From the NCBI GenBank assembly GCA_041687475.1, contig JAWLBW010000025.1:1-24960 (forward strand): a stretch of 24,960 nt of DNA. The letters run 5' to 3'. This document shows positions 1-7,053 of this stretch, one piece after another. How positions within the stretch are numbered: the first letter of the stretch is position 1; each line of letters opens with the position of its first letter. The translations under genes were made by a program, and so were the position numbers. A model generated the notes under the pieces. It was not told the origin of the DNA and searched no databases. It was given only the letters and a program-made list of their open reading frames with translations. Origin of the DNA: JAWLBW01 sp041687475 (GTDB lineage: Bacteria > J088 > JAWLBW01).

Positions 1-2
1 CC

Positions 3-1094
3 TGGCTGCGTGACTTCCGCTTCTCCGGCGATGTGTACGCCTTGCCCGAGGGAACGGTCTTCTTCGCGAACGAGCCGGTTTTTCGCGTGGTGGCCCCGAT
101 AGCCGAGGCCCAATATGTCGAGTCGCGGCTCATCGCCATCGTGCACCTGCAGATTCTGGCGGCGTCGAAGGCGGCACGGTTGGTGCTCGCGGCCGAAGGG
201 CGCAACCTTGTCGACTTCGGCATGCGTCGCGCCCACGGCTTTGAAGCGGGCCTTGAAGTTGCCAGAGCCGCCTGGCTGGCCGGTTTTCAGGGCACCTCGA
301 ACGTCGCCGCCGGCTATCGTTACGGTATTCCCATGTCTGGCACCATGGCGCACTCGTTCATACAGGCACACACAGACGAAGAGCGCGCCTTTTTCGAGTT
401 CGCCGAATCGAACCCCGACAATGTGACCCTGCTCATCGACACCTACGACACCGAGCGCGGCGCCCGGCGGGTGGTCGAGCTCGCCCGCCGGCTGCACGAG
501 CGGGGTATTGTCGTGCGGGCCGTACGTCTCGACAGCGGCGACCTGGCCGAACATGCCCGCAAGGTACGCGCCATTCTCGACGCGGGCGGTCTGACCGACA
601 CGCGCATCGTAGCCAGCGGTAATCTCGACGAGTACAGTGTTCACGAACTGGTCGCGGCCCGTGCGCCCATCGACTCTTTCGGGGTCGGCACCCGCATGAC
701 CACCTCGGCCGACGCCCCGTACCTCGATTGCGCTTACAAGATTCAAGAGTACGACGGCCGGGCACTGCGCAAGCACTCGGAAGGCAAAGCGACCTGGCCG
801 GGGCGCAAGCAGGTTCTGCGCCGGTACGAAGACGGACGCATGGCGGGCGATCGCGTCGTGCTGGAAGAAGAAGCAAGCGACGAAGGCCTGCTGTCGCCCG
901 TCATGAAAGGGGGAAAACGCCTCGACATCGGCACGCTGGCCGATGCGCGCGAACGGTGTCGTCAATCGCTTACTGCGTTGCCCGAAGGGCTGCGACGAAT
1001 CACGGGTGAGGCAGAAGAGTACCCGGTCGAGATTTCCGAACGCATTCGCAGGCTGGCCGAAGCCTGTGACGAGCGCGAAGGCGTTGCCGGGTAA
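3..1094 (+). CDS. pncB: Nicotinate phosphoribosyltransferase, 5'-truncated
   Basis: This enzyme joins nicotinate to PRPP, with ATP, to give nicotinate mononucleotide in the cytoplasmic NAD salvage (Preiss-Handler) pathway. The reading frame is open from base 3, so the start lies outside the window and about 363 C-terminal residues are present. Family hallmarks are visible in order: GDVYALPEGTVFFANEP near the new N-terminus, ESRLIAIVHLQ, the DFGMRRAHG stretch, FQGTSNVAAG, then VRLDSGDL followed by ASGNLDEY and DSFGVGTRM, which line the phosphoribosyl/phosphate site in this family. The C-terminal part (KHSEGKATWPGRKQV) also fits. It converges on the minus-strand rpmB gene, with a hairpin between them. 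The family assignment is firm; the upstream part and promoter cannot be judged. Confidence 0.93.
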   Translation, partial: WLRDFRFSGDVYALPEGTVFFANEPVFRVVAPIAEAQYVESRLIAIVHLQILAASKAARLVLAAEGRNLVDFGMRRAHGFEAGLEVARAAWLAGFQGTSNVAAGYRYGIPMSGTMAHSFIQAHTDEERAFFEFAESNPDNVTLLIDTYDTERGARRVVELARRLHERGIVVRAVRLDSGDLAEHARKVRAILDAGGLTDTRIVASGNLDEYSVHELVAARAPIDSFGVGTRMTTSADAPYLDCAYKIQEYDGRALRKHSEGKATWPGRKQVLRRYEDGRMAGDRVVLEEEASDEGLLSPVMKGGKRLDIGTLADARERCRQSLTALPEGLRRITGEAEEYPVEISERIRRLAEACDEREGVAG

Positions 1095-1123
1095 GCGGGG
1101 CTACGTGCGCCCTGAACGAACAA

Positions 1124-1154
1124 AGGCGTACCCACTCGAAGAATGGATACGCCT
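1124..1154 (-). terminator. Hairpin between convergent pncB and rpmB, probable rpmB terminator
   Basis: Arms at 1124-1133 and 1145-1154 pair as AGGCGTA against TACGCCT, with one mismatch and then two more G-C pairs, around an 11-base loop. Read on the minus strand the stem is followed by a T-rich stretch (TTTGTTCGTT), which fits a weak intrinsic terminator for rpmB. Read on the plus strand the tail is poorer in T. It lies between two convergent genes, where a shared terminator is expected. Confidence 0.5.
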
Positions 1155-1177
1155 CTGTTGTAACGAGAACGGCCGGA

Positions 1178-1366
1178 TCAGACGGCTTTCGTGACGAAAC
1201 CCGAGCGAATGCAGCGCGTGCAGACGCGAAGATGCTTCACCGAACCGTTGACGTTGGCCTTGACGCGCTGCAGGTTGGCACGCCAGGTTTTCGGGGTCTT
1301 GTTGTTCGCGTGGCTCACGTTGTGACCGCGCTGATTCCCCTTACCGCAAATTTCACAAGAACGCAT
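1178..1366 (-). CDS. rpmB: 50S ribosomal protein L28 (zinc-ribbon form)
   Basis: This 62-residue structural protein of the large ribosomal subunit begins MRSCEICGKG and contains NVSHANNKT, the diagnostic L28 signature, then the basic WRANLQRVKANVNG segment. Two cysteine pairs, C4/C7 and C49/C52, form the zinc ribbon, so this is the C+ version of L28. The start at 1366 is preferred over an upstream in-frame ATG because AGGGAG lies about 7 bases upstream and the family begins exactly here. The gene stands alone rather than beside rpmG. It has a plausible sigma70-type promoter at 1418-1446 and a hairpin terminator downstream. C+ forms of L28 are known to be zinc-dependent, and some bacteria also carry a cysteine-free paralogue elsewhere. 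Confidence 0.95.
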   Translation of the reverse strand: MRSCEICGKGNQRGHNVSHANNKTPKTWRANLQRVKANVNGSVKHLRVCTRCIRSGFVTKAV

Positions 1367-1399
1367 GACCGAGCTCCCTGTCGAATCTTGTCGCAAGAA

Positions 1400-1416
1400 A
1401 TAGGTATGAAACCTAT
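1400..1416 (-). promoter_or_regulatory. Inverted repeat at the predicted rpmB transcription start
   Basis: ATAGGT (1400-1405) and ACCTAT (1411-1416) are perfect inverted copies separated by ATGAA. The element sits immediately downstream of the proposed rpmB -10 box, so it would overlap the transcription start and could be an operator or a leader hairpin. No regulator can be named from the sequence. Confidence 0.35.
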
Positions 1417-1417
1417 G

Positions 1418-1446
1418 ATGTTATCACAACCATTCTGTTTGCACAA
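1418..1446 (-). promoter_or_regulatory. Putative sigma70-type promoter of rpmB
   Basis: On the minus strand, TTGTGC (1446-1441) and TAACAT (1423-1418) are separated by exactly 17 bases. The -10 matches TATAAT at four of six positions and the -35 matches TTGACA at three of six. The stretch is clearly more AT-rich than its surroundings and lies just beyond the stop codon of the upstream minus-strand gene, 52-80 bases before the rpmB start. Confidence 0.5.
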
Positions 1447-1450
1447 AGGA

Positions 1451-2026
1451 TTAGTTGATCCGATGTGTCCCTCGTAGCGCACGGGGCAGCAGGTATGCCG
1501 ACCAGTGACCGACGGAATGCTGGTGCCGGTGCCAGACGCCACCCCAGGCATCGGCCCATGCCTCGGTATAGAAATGAAAGTAAGCCGGGCCGAAAGACCG
1601 GTGCCGTGCGTACCACGCTGCATGGGTAATACTGGGTAGCCCGATAATCAGAAAGTAGAGGGGGCCCAGGGCAATACTCTGGTACCAGTGACCTTTTTCG
1701 TGATCGAGCAGGTCGGCGTCGACGGGCCCACCGGCCACGACGACCGGACCAAGCGTCACGGCACCGAAGCGCCGACCCGGCAGGTGCACGACCGAAACCG
1801 TTTTCCAGCGCAAGACGCGCGCTTCACGCAACAGCACGATGCAAAGGCTGCCGCAGACAACTCCGACGACCGTATTCAGCGCGCCCCAGCTTATCTGGTG
1901 AAGGAAAACCAACGCGCGCCGTTTGTTCGGCCAATCGTCGGCATGGGCGGTCGACAAGAAGACGTTTGCCCAGAGGCGGGCCAACTTCCGCGGTGTGGCC
2001 TCGTTGATGGCAGCTTCCGGTGACAT
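1451..2026 (-). CDS. Small membrane protein with HExxH metalloprotease-like motif
   Basis: This 191-residue protein is not assigned to a named family. It has a hydrophobic segment at about residues 48-68 (ISWGALNTVVGVVCGSLCIV) and another at about 118-137 directly after the motif HEKGH (109-113). HEKGH satisfies the zinc-protease signature HExxH. The stretch HEKGHWYQSIALGPLYFLII, followed by GLPS, places the motif at a membrane boundary. A downstream acidic cluster, TEAWADAWGG (E155, D159), could give the third zinc ligand. I recall similar HE.GH..Q...LGPLY...IGLPS proteins as uncharacterised membrane proteins, but cannot verify this. No clear ribosome binding site precedes the ATG at 2026, so the start is uncertain. 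It is followed by rpmB, which seems to have its own promoter. Confidence 0.7.
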   Translation of the reverse strand: MSPEAAINEATPRKLARLWANVFLSTAHADDWPNKRRALVFLHQISWGALNTVVGVVCGSLCIVLLREARVLRWKTVSVVHLPGRRFGAVTLGPVVVAGGPVDADLLDHEKGHWYQSIALGPLYFLIIGLPSITHAAWYARHRSFGPAYFHFYTEAWADAWGGVWHRHQHSVGHWSAYLLPRALRGTHRIN

Positions 2027-2052
2027 GGCGGCACGGCAGTATGGTAATCCTT

Positions 2053-2073
2053 GGACGGCGAACGGCGCACGGC
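2053..2073 (+). repeat. Heptameric tandem array, GNACGGC x3
   Basis: Three consecutive 7-base units, GGACGGC, GAACGGC and GCACGGC, lie in the 205-bp gap (2027-2231) between two minus-strand genes. They differ only at the second base. No gene is visible in this gap. The array shares its 7-bp period with those in the 6.8-12.7 kb gaps. This is the least certain member because the region is GC-rich. Confidence 0.5.
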
Positions 2074-2231
2074 GGTCGTCCGATTACGTACAACGCGACG
2101 CGCAGCACGGTTTTTACCCGTCTGCTGCTTATCGTGCTGTGAATTGCCCTTGTCGGTGCGGGTTCATCTGCTTCGGTTCAGCATGCCCCGCACGGTCGTT
2201 TTCGGCAATGAAACGCTACCCGTCGGTTTTG

Positions 2232-2642
2232 TCACGGTACCCCACGCTCGGGGGGCTTCCGGTCGAGACTGAGGGGCCAGGGCCGGGGTATGGCGAGAAA
2301 GACGAGCACCGAGCCCATAAGCGCGGTGTTCTTGAAGAAGGTGCTTTGTTGCTCGGCCGCTTGGGCGCCTTCGAGCGCCCAGAAGTTGTGCATCATGAGG
2401 TTGATGGGTACGAAGAAGAGCACGACCGCGGCAATGCCGATTCTCGGTTTCCAGCCGGTCAGAATGGAGGCGCCGGCGACGAGCAGCACGACGCCCGCGC
2501 CGATGACCGCCACCTGGGGCAGAGGTACGCCCTTCGAGGCGGCGGCCTGGGTCAAGCCCGAAAGACTCGCGAAGTGGTTGTAGCCGCTGTAGAGATAGAA
2601 GGCGCCGGTCAACAGGCGTCCGATAAGGTGTCCGATGGCCAT
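2232..2642 (-). CDS. DoxX family membrane protein
   Basis: This 136-residue integral membrane protein has about four hydrophobic segments: roughly residues 5-20, 43-63, 68-87 and 105-118. The start MAIGHLIGRLLTGAFYLYSGYNHF, with a conserved small-residue and aromatic N-terminal helix, and the GWKPRIGIAAVVLFFVPINLMMHNFW segment are typical of DoxX/DoxD-like proteins. These are linked to redox balance or quinone/thiosulfate metabolism in some species, but most members have no known reaction. The gene starts only 8 bases after the pirin gene, and its AGGAGGG ribosome binding site overlaps the pirin stop codon, so the two are very likely one transcript. Pirin-DoxX pairing suggests a shared role in oxidative or electrophile stress; that is inference. 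Confidence 0.85.
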   Translation of the reverse strand: MAIGHLIGRLLTGAFYLYSGYNHFASLSGLTQAAASKGVPLPQVAVIGAGVVLLVAGASILTGWKPRIGIAAVVLFFVPINLMMHNFWALEGAQAAEQQSTFFKNTALMGSVLVFLAIPRPWPLSLDRKPPERGVP

Positions 2643-2650
2643 GAGCCCTC

Positions 2651-3349
2651 CTAGGCCAGGTCGAAAAGCAGAAAGTGTGCGCCCTGCGACGTTCGCAGGC
2701 TGAACCGGGGTTCGTCGCTTACGGCTGCGCCGTCGCCGGCCTCGAGTACCTCGCCGTTGAGGTTCAGCCGGCCGTCGATGACATGCACAAAGGCGTGACG
2801 ACCGGGATTAAGTTCGAACTGCCGCTCGCTCTTTTCGGTAAAGCGCCCCAGCAGAACGGAAGCGTCCTGGCAGATAGCCAAGGTGCCGTTATCGCCCGAT
2901 GGCGTCGCGATGGGCTGCAGATCGGCCGGCTCACGCGACTGGGGCGCCGGAAGGCGGGCATGGCGCGGCGTGAGCGCGTGCTGCTTCGGGAGAATCCAGA
3001 TCTGCAGAAAGCGGGTCGGCTCGGTTCTCGAGGGATTGTATTCGCTGTGCCGAACTCCCTTGCCGGCGGTCGTGAGCTGGAACTCGCCCGCGCCCACGAC
3101 CGAGCCGTTTCCCAGGTTGTCGTTGTGTTCGAGGGCGCCCTCGAGCACGTAGGAAAGGATTTCCATGTTGGCGTGGCTGTGGGGCGGAAACCCGCCGCCG
3201 GGGGCTACGTAATCGTCGTTGATGACGCGCAGGCTGCGAAAGCCCATCTGGTTGTGATCGTAATAGCTGCCGAACGAGAACGTATGCCGTGAAACAAGCC
3301 ATCCATAGTCTTCGACGCCTCTTTCCCTGCCGTTGCGTAATGCGATCAT
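2651..3349 (-). CDS. Pirin family protein, YhhW/quercetinase type
   Basis: This bicupin protein of 232 residues is full length for the bacterial YhhW-type pirins. The N-terminal cupin holds FPPHSHANMEILSYVLEG and GKGVRHSEYN, which give the metal-binding set H57, H59, H101 and E103, the same spacing as in E. coli YhhW. HTFSFGSYYDHNQMGFRSLR near the start is the usual pirin signature. YhhW-like pirins bind a transition metal and can cleave quercetin in vitro; their physiological role, possibly redox sensing or detoxification, is unsettled. The gene leads a two-gene unit with the DoxX gene 8 bases downstream. Its start at 3349 matches the family N-terminus, MIALRNGRERG. Confidence 0.92.
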   Translation of the reverse strand: MIALRNGRERGVEDYGWLVSRHTFSFGSYYDHNQMGFRSLRVINDDYVAPGGGFPPHSHANMEILSYVLEGALEHNDNLGNGSVVGAGEFQLTTAGKGVRHSEYNPSRTEPTRFLQIWILPKQHALTPRHARLPAPQSREPADLQPIATPSGDNGTLAICQDASVLLGRFTEKSERQFELNPGRHAFVHVIDGRLNLNGEVLEAGDGAAVSDEPRFSLRTSQGAHFLLFDLA

Positions 3350-3442
3350 GGTAGCGACCCTTCAGGTGTCTGATGTTTACGGCCGCAGCGCCGATACGGT
3401 GTCGACGCCGTTGCGTTTTCCTCCGGCCCTGGCCGTTGCGCC

Positions 3443-4813
3443 TCATGCGGATAAGCGCTGCACGGTGGCGTCTTTCCGTCGTTCGTCGGCCGGCGCGGGC
3501 TGCGACAGTTCACGCGTCAGACCCTCGGTAAGCCTGAGTACCTGCTCGGCGGCTGCCTCGGCCCCGGGACCGCAGGCAACGGCCCGGGGTAATTCGATAA
3601 GCCGGGTTCCCCACAACTTTCGTAAGTCTGAATCACGGTCGAGAGGCATATCGCCGGCGTCGTCGATGCTTTCCATGAAGCGGGCCCCGATGCGATCGAT
3701 GAAGACCGTCTCGCCGTCGATGCCTGGAATTTCCCGGCGCAAGCCCGCCGCCAGCAGATCGAGCATCGCCTTTTCGGTGAGCCGTGAAGCGGCGTCGTGG
3801 CGATCGTACAGGTAGGCGCTGAGCAGCTGCCCCTCGTAGGGCGCCGCCTCGGCATCTGCATGCGACGGTGATACGCAGACAAAGGGAAGGGCAGGGTGTT
3901 GCTTTCTTGTTCCCCTTCGCGCCGGCGGGGTCGTTCCGAGAAGCATGCCCGCTCTGAGTAGCGGTCTGCGCAGGGCCCATTTGAGCTGTACGACCGCCTC
4001 TGATCGCCCAGTCGCACCGTTAGCCCGCGGCGGCACGAGAACGAGATTTGCCGCATGGGCGCGACCGCTGGTGTCTTCGACGCTTTTCAGACGGCCGTTC
4101 TCGCGTATGACCCTGCGTACGGAAGTTCGCGTGAAGACCCGGGCGCCGAAACCGCGCGCGGTTGCCAGGGCGGCGCGGGTGATACCGTGCAAGCCGCCCA
4201 GCGGATAATGGAAACCGCCACCGAAAAAGCGGTGCAGGCTTGCTGCCATGGCGGGCCCGTGTGGTTCGCAGCCCAGCGTCGACGCGAGCGCGGCAAGTAA
4301 CCGTGACAGCTCGGGGTCGCGCCGGTAGTCGGCAAGGGAGGCGAGGGCGGCACCCCACCCCGACTCTCTCTTGGGCAATGAATGTTCGGTGACGACATCG
4401 AAGGCCAGACTTGCCAGACGCAGCCAACCCCGGGGCCCCATGTGAGCCTGATTGGCGAGCGAAAGCCAGGTCAGGGGCAGCACCAGGGGACTTCGGGGCA
4501 CGTGCAGGTACAGTCCGTTTCCCCTGATTTTGTGGGGACTCAGGTTACCCAGCGACACGGCATCGGGCGCACCCACCCGGTTGAAGGCTTCGCCGATGGG
4601 CCCGCCGTCGCTTTGCGTAAACAGGGGCGTGCCAAGGTCGACACGGAACCCCTGGCGGGTATAGGAGCCGGCAAGGCCACCGGTATGCGAGCATCTCTCG
4701 AGAACGGTTACGCCGCAGCCCGCATGGGCAAGCAGCATGGCGCTCAGCGCGGCCGGCAGGCCGCTGCCTAGAATGACGACGTTGTTTTCGGACGGAAGCA
4801 ATGGGGAGTGCAT
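3443..4813 (-). CDS. FAD-dependent oxidoreductase, phytoene desaturase/amine oxidase-like
   Basis: This 456-residue flavoprotein has an N-terminal Rossmann fold: VVILGSGLPAALSAMLLAHA (12-31), a ribose-binding glutamate at E39 (VTVLER), then SHTGGLAGSY, the second glycine-rich element of the phytoene desaturase/NAD(P)-binding_8 group. The third glycine of the GxGxxG fingerprint is replaced by alanine. FGGGFHYPLGGLHGITRAAL followed by a FTRTSVRRVI strand matches the central region where these enzymes add a second FAD contact. The substrate cannot be told. No other carotenoid or lipid genes are nearby, so a pathway is not implied. The gene diverges from the nucleotidyltransferase region. The ATG at 4813 has no obvious ribosome binding site, but the next methionine would delete the FAD fingerprint. 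Confidence 0.82.
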   Translation of the reverse strand: MHSPLLPSENNVVILGSGLPAALSAMLLAHAGCGVTVLERCSHTGGLAGSYTRQGFRVDLGTPLFTQSDGGPIGEAFNRVGAPDAVSLGNLSPHKIRGNGLYLHVPRSPLVLPLTWLSLANQAHMGPRGWLRLASLAFDVVTEHSLPKRESGWGAALASLADYRRDPELSRLLAALASTLGCEPHGPAMAASLHRFFGGGFHYPLGGLHGITRAALATARGFGARVFTRTSVRRVIRENGRLKSVEDTSGRAHAANLVLVPPRANGATGRSEAVVQLKWALRRPLLRAGMLLGTTPPARRGTRKQHPALPFVCVSPSHADAEAAPYEGQLLSAYLYDRHDAASRLTEKAMLDLLAAGLRREIPGIDGETVFIDRIGARFMESIDDAGDMPLDRDSDLRKLWGTRLIELPRAVACGPGAEAAAEQVLRLTEGLTRELSQPAPADERRKDATVQRLSA

Positions 4814-5128
4814 GGAATACAGGTGCGTTTTCGCGCCATGCTAGCAGAGCCCGGGCAGAAGGGGAAGGGGCCTCCTGCTCGGGTTTGCCGCTTTTCTTTC
4901 CACTCCTCCCTGGCCATTCCTCCCTGGGTGAAAAGAATAACTCCCGTCCGGCCCCTCGATTTGCGCCTACCCGCCGGGCCATTACAGCGAGACTGCCGGC
5001 CCTCACGCTTCTTCGGCCTTCAGGTTCAGAATGGAAGTGATCTTCGCGCCCGGTAAGGCTCTGTCGGCAAGCGCCGCCGAGATTGACGCCGATGAATTCG
5101 AGGAAATCGCAGAGGAGACCAGTCAGCA
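4814..5128. other. Divergent gap between oxidoreductase and nucleotidyltransferase
   Basis: This 315-bp stretch separates two divergent genes and should carry both promoters, though none is strong by eye. It has a 10-base direct repeat TCCTCCCTGG at 4904-4913 and 4918-4927 (14-bp period, twice seven). Its last hundred bases contain a doubtful 43-codon ORF at 5031-5162. Confidence 0.6.
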
Positions 5129-5162
5129 ATGCCAGCGAAAGCAACCGCCGCCCGTGTCGTGA
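5031..5162 (+). CDS. Possible small acidic protein overlapping the nucleotidyltransferase start
   Basis: An ATG at 5031 opens a 43-codon frame rich in Glu/Asp (AEIDADEFEEIAEETSQQ) that overlaps the downstream nucleotidyltransferase by 34 bases in another frame. It could be translationally coupled to it, or be a chance ORF upstream of the gene's own ribosome binding site (AGGAG at about 5113-5117). The acidic helix-like sequence looks more protein-like than random GC-rich frames, but no family is recognised and there is no good ribosome binding site. Confidence 0.25.
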   Translation: MEVIFAPGKALSASAAEIDADEFEEIAEETSQQCQRKQPPPVS

Positions 5163-5773
5163 AAGACGAGCGCATTCTCAAGCAGAGCGACACCGAGCTG
5201 TTCTACCAGATCTTCGACGACGCTATCGAAGCCTTGGACCGCGCGCGGGTACCCTATCTCGTGGGTGGGGGTATTGCCGCCAAGGCGTTCGGCCGCGAAC
5301 GCGTGACGCACGACATCGACTTCTTCGTGAAGCCGGCCGACGCACAGTTTGCGCTCGATGCGCTGGGCGAAGCCGGTTTCCAGACCGAGATGACCAACCC
5401 CAAGTGGCTGTTCAAGGCGTTCAAGGAAGACGTCATGGTCGACATCATTTTCGCTTCGACCGGCGAGATTCGCGTCGACGATCGCATGATGGATCACTCG
5501 CGCATCGCCGATTTCGCCGGTCGCCGGGTGCGCACGCTGCCGCCCGAAGACCTGTTGATGATGAAGATCATGATCGTCGACGAAGACATGCCCCGCCACT
5601 GGCACGATGCCCTCGGGGTGGTACGTTGGGCAGACATTAACTGGGACTACCTGCTCACGCGCGCCCGCTACGGTCCGCGCCGTACCCTGGCGTTGCTCCT
5701 GTATGCCCAGAGCATGGATCTGTCGGTGCCGAATGCAGTGATTCAGCGGCTTTATCATTCAATGTTCCAGTGA
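5129..5773 (+). CDS. Nucleotidyltransferase-fold protein
   Basis: This 214-residue protein carries the minimal polymerase-beta-like nucleotidyltransferase signature: GGGIAAKAFGRERVTHDID, with the glycines at 46-48 and the metal-binding pair D62/D64, a third acidic position at D105 (VMVDIIF), and LPPEDLLMMKIMI with K146, seen in AbiEii/MNT-like families. Such proteins transfer nucleotides to a protein, RNA or small molecule; the target cannot be read from sequence. Many homologues are toxins or antitoxins, but no HEPN partner or AbiEi-like antitoxin lies next to it. The possible 43-codon ORF overlapping its start is the only candidate partner. AGGAG lies about 11 bases before the ATG at 5129. 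The BON gene follows after 28 bases, so cotranscription is likely. Confidence 0.82.
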   Translation: MPAKATAARVVKDERILKQSDTELFYQIFDDAIEALDRARVPYLVGGGIAAKAFGRERVTHDIDFFVKPADAQFALDALGEAGFQTEMTNPKWLFKAFKEDVMVDIIFASTGEIRVDDRMMDHSRIADFAGRRVRTLPPEDLLMMKIMIVDEDMPRHWHDALGVVRWADINWDYLLTRARYGPRRTLALLLYAQSMDLSVPNAVIQRLYHSMFQ

Positions 5774-5801
5774 ATTCAGCGAAACCCGGAGTATCCTTGC
5801 C

Positions 5802-6071
5802 ATGACAAGAGACGATTACCTGATCGGACACGTGCGTGACGCCCTGGCGTCGTCGCCCGATGTCGGCGCGTTGGACCTGCACGTCGAAATTCGCGGGCAG
5901 CAGGTATTTCTTTCGGGCACCATCGACTGCGAGTCGAAGCGCGAGGCCGCCACCGAAGTCGCTCGACGGACCGCGCCCGCGCACGACGTCGTAAACAACA
6001 TCAACGTTTACAAGCTTTTACCCGTAGAACCTGCCGAGGTACTTCATGATTCGTCTGGCGGCCGTCGCTGA
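5802..6071 (+). CDS. BON-domain protein
   Basis: This 89-residue protein consists of a single BON domain: helix DDYLIGHVRDALASSPDVG, then LDLHVEIRGQQVFLSGTID, a helix with CESKREAATEVARR, and VVNNINVYKLLPVEP. The G...V.LSG.....  and V.N.I.V pattern is characteristic. BON domains bind phospholipid membranes or sit in OsmY-like and secretin proteins. This copy has no signal peptide or second domain, so a cytoplasmic or peripheral role is likely. Its last 26 bases overlap the start of the metallophosphoesterase gene, which implies translational coupling. A GGAG is visible a short way upstream of the ATG. The family is clear; the function is unknown. Confidence 0.85.
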   Translation: MTRDDYLIGHVRDALASSPDVGALDLHVEIRGQQVFLSGTIDCESKREAATEVARRTAPAHDVVNNINVYKLLPVEPAEVLHDSSGGRR

Positions 6072-6822
6072 CACCCACTGCACATCGGGCACCTGCGGAC
6101 GCCTGGCGTCCGACTGGCGAGACCTGAACGACAAGGCCGACCTCATGTTGCTGGGCGGCGACCTGACCACGCTTGGAACCGAAGACGAAGCCCGGGTTCT
6201 TGCCGACGAGCTGCGTGTGGTCGAGGTGCCCAAGGTCGCCGTTCTGGGCAACCACGACTATCACGACGGCAGCCCCGAAACGGTCAAGCGACAACTCGAA
6301 GACGCGGGGGTAATCGTTCTCGAGGGCACGAGCGTTACCTTCGACATCAATGGTCAATCGGTCGGGGTCGTGGGCACCAAGGGGTTCGGGGGCGGCTTCG
6401 CGGGGGCCTGCGCCACCGACTTCGGCGAACCCGAAATGAAGGCGTTCGTTCGCCACACCCAGAACCTGGCCGGCGAGCTACGCAAGAGTCTGGCCGCGCT
6501 CGACACCGACTACCGCATCGTGCTGCTGCACTACAGCCCCATCGACACCACGCTCGAAGGCGAACCGCTGCCGATTTACCCGTTTCTGGGCAGCTACCTG
6601 CTGGGGGAAGCCTGCGACGAAGTGGGGGCCGACCTCATACTGCACGGCCATGCCCACAAGGGGTCGGAAAAGGGCGTTACCCCGGGGGGAATACCGGTGC
6701 GCAACGTCGCCATGCCGCTGGTACGCCACCCCTATGTGCTCTTTCACCTTGAGCACTCCGAAGGCTATCTGCCTTTTCCCATGAAGTCGAAGGCCGTCAT
6801 GCACGAGCCCAGGCGGTCGTAG
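6046..6822 (+). CDS. Calcineurin-like metallophosphoesterase
   Basis: This 258-residue cytoplasmic enzyme of the calcineurin-like phosphoesterase superfamily shows all metal-binding motifs in order: DTH (9-11), GGD (37-39), GNHD (68-71), an isolated histidine in LLHYSP (H163), and the GHAH motif near 202-205. The two-metal site hydrolyses phosphomonoesters or phosphodiesters; the substrate is not evident. The protein lacks a signal peptide. The start at 6046 lies inside the BON ORF (26-base overlap) and places VADTH at the usual distance from the N-terminus. The gene ends at a 411-bp repeat-rich gap. Related stand-alone phosphoesterases act on nucleotides or cyclic nucleotides, but that is only a guess here. 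Confidence 0.9.
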   Translation: MIRLAAVADTHCTSGTCGRLASDWRDLNDKADLMLLGGDLTTLGTEDEARVLADELRVVEVPKVAVLGNHDYHDGSPETVKRQLEDAGVIVLEGTSVTFDINGQSVGVVGTKGFGGGFAGACATDFGEPEMKAFVRHTQNLAGELRKSLAALDTDYRIVLLHYSPIDTTLEGEPLPIYPFLGSYLLGEACDEVGADLILHGHAHKGSEKGVTPGGIPVRNVAMPLVRHPYVLFHLEHSEGYLPFPMKSKAVMHEPRRS

Positions 6823-6829
6823 GGGGAAG

Positions 6830-6855
6830 CTGGTCGTCGGACGTCGGACGTCGGT
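6830..6855 (+). repeat. Heptamer array CGTCGGA x3, left copy of inverted pair flanking ampG
   Basis: Units CGTCGGA, CGTCGGA and CGTCGGT lie at 6835-6855. Together with five bases to the left, the 26-base block is the reverse complement of 8691-8716 with one mismatch; the 20 bases at 6836-6855 are exact. The two copies bracket ampG. Confidence 0.8.
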
Positions 6856-6858
6856 GGA

Positions 6859-7041
6859 CCCCCGACCGTGAGCCCACTTGCCGCACGTGCCCCCTGAGAG
6901 GGGGCCGCGTTTGGCGCTACCCCCGACCGTGAACCCACTTGCCGCACGTGCCCCCTGAGAGGGGGCCGCGATTGGCGCTACCCCCGACTGTGAACCCACT
7001 TGCCGCACGTGCCCCCTGAAAGGGGGCCGCGGTTGGCGCTA
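6859..7041 (+). repeat. Three tandem copies of a 61-bp hairpin-bearing unit
   Basis: Copies at 6859-6919, 6920-6980 and 6981-7041 are head to tail with no spacer and only a few substitutions (for example ACCGTGAGCCC/ACCGTGAACCC/ACTGTGAACCC). Each unit contains the 8-base palindrome GCACGTGC and overlapping it a perfect 7-bp stem, GCCCCCT with AGGGGGC, around a GAG or GAA loop. The stem and palindrome are unchanged in all copies while the flanks vary. Confidence 0.92.
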
Positions 7042-7053
7042 CGCCGGTCCGCA

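Noticed and set aside
5802..6822. BON and metallophosphoesterase read as one frameshifted gene
   Set aside because: Each has a complete domain and its own plausible start; the 26-base overlap is typical of translational coupling.
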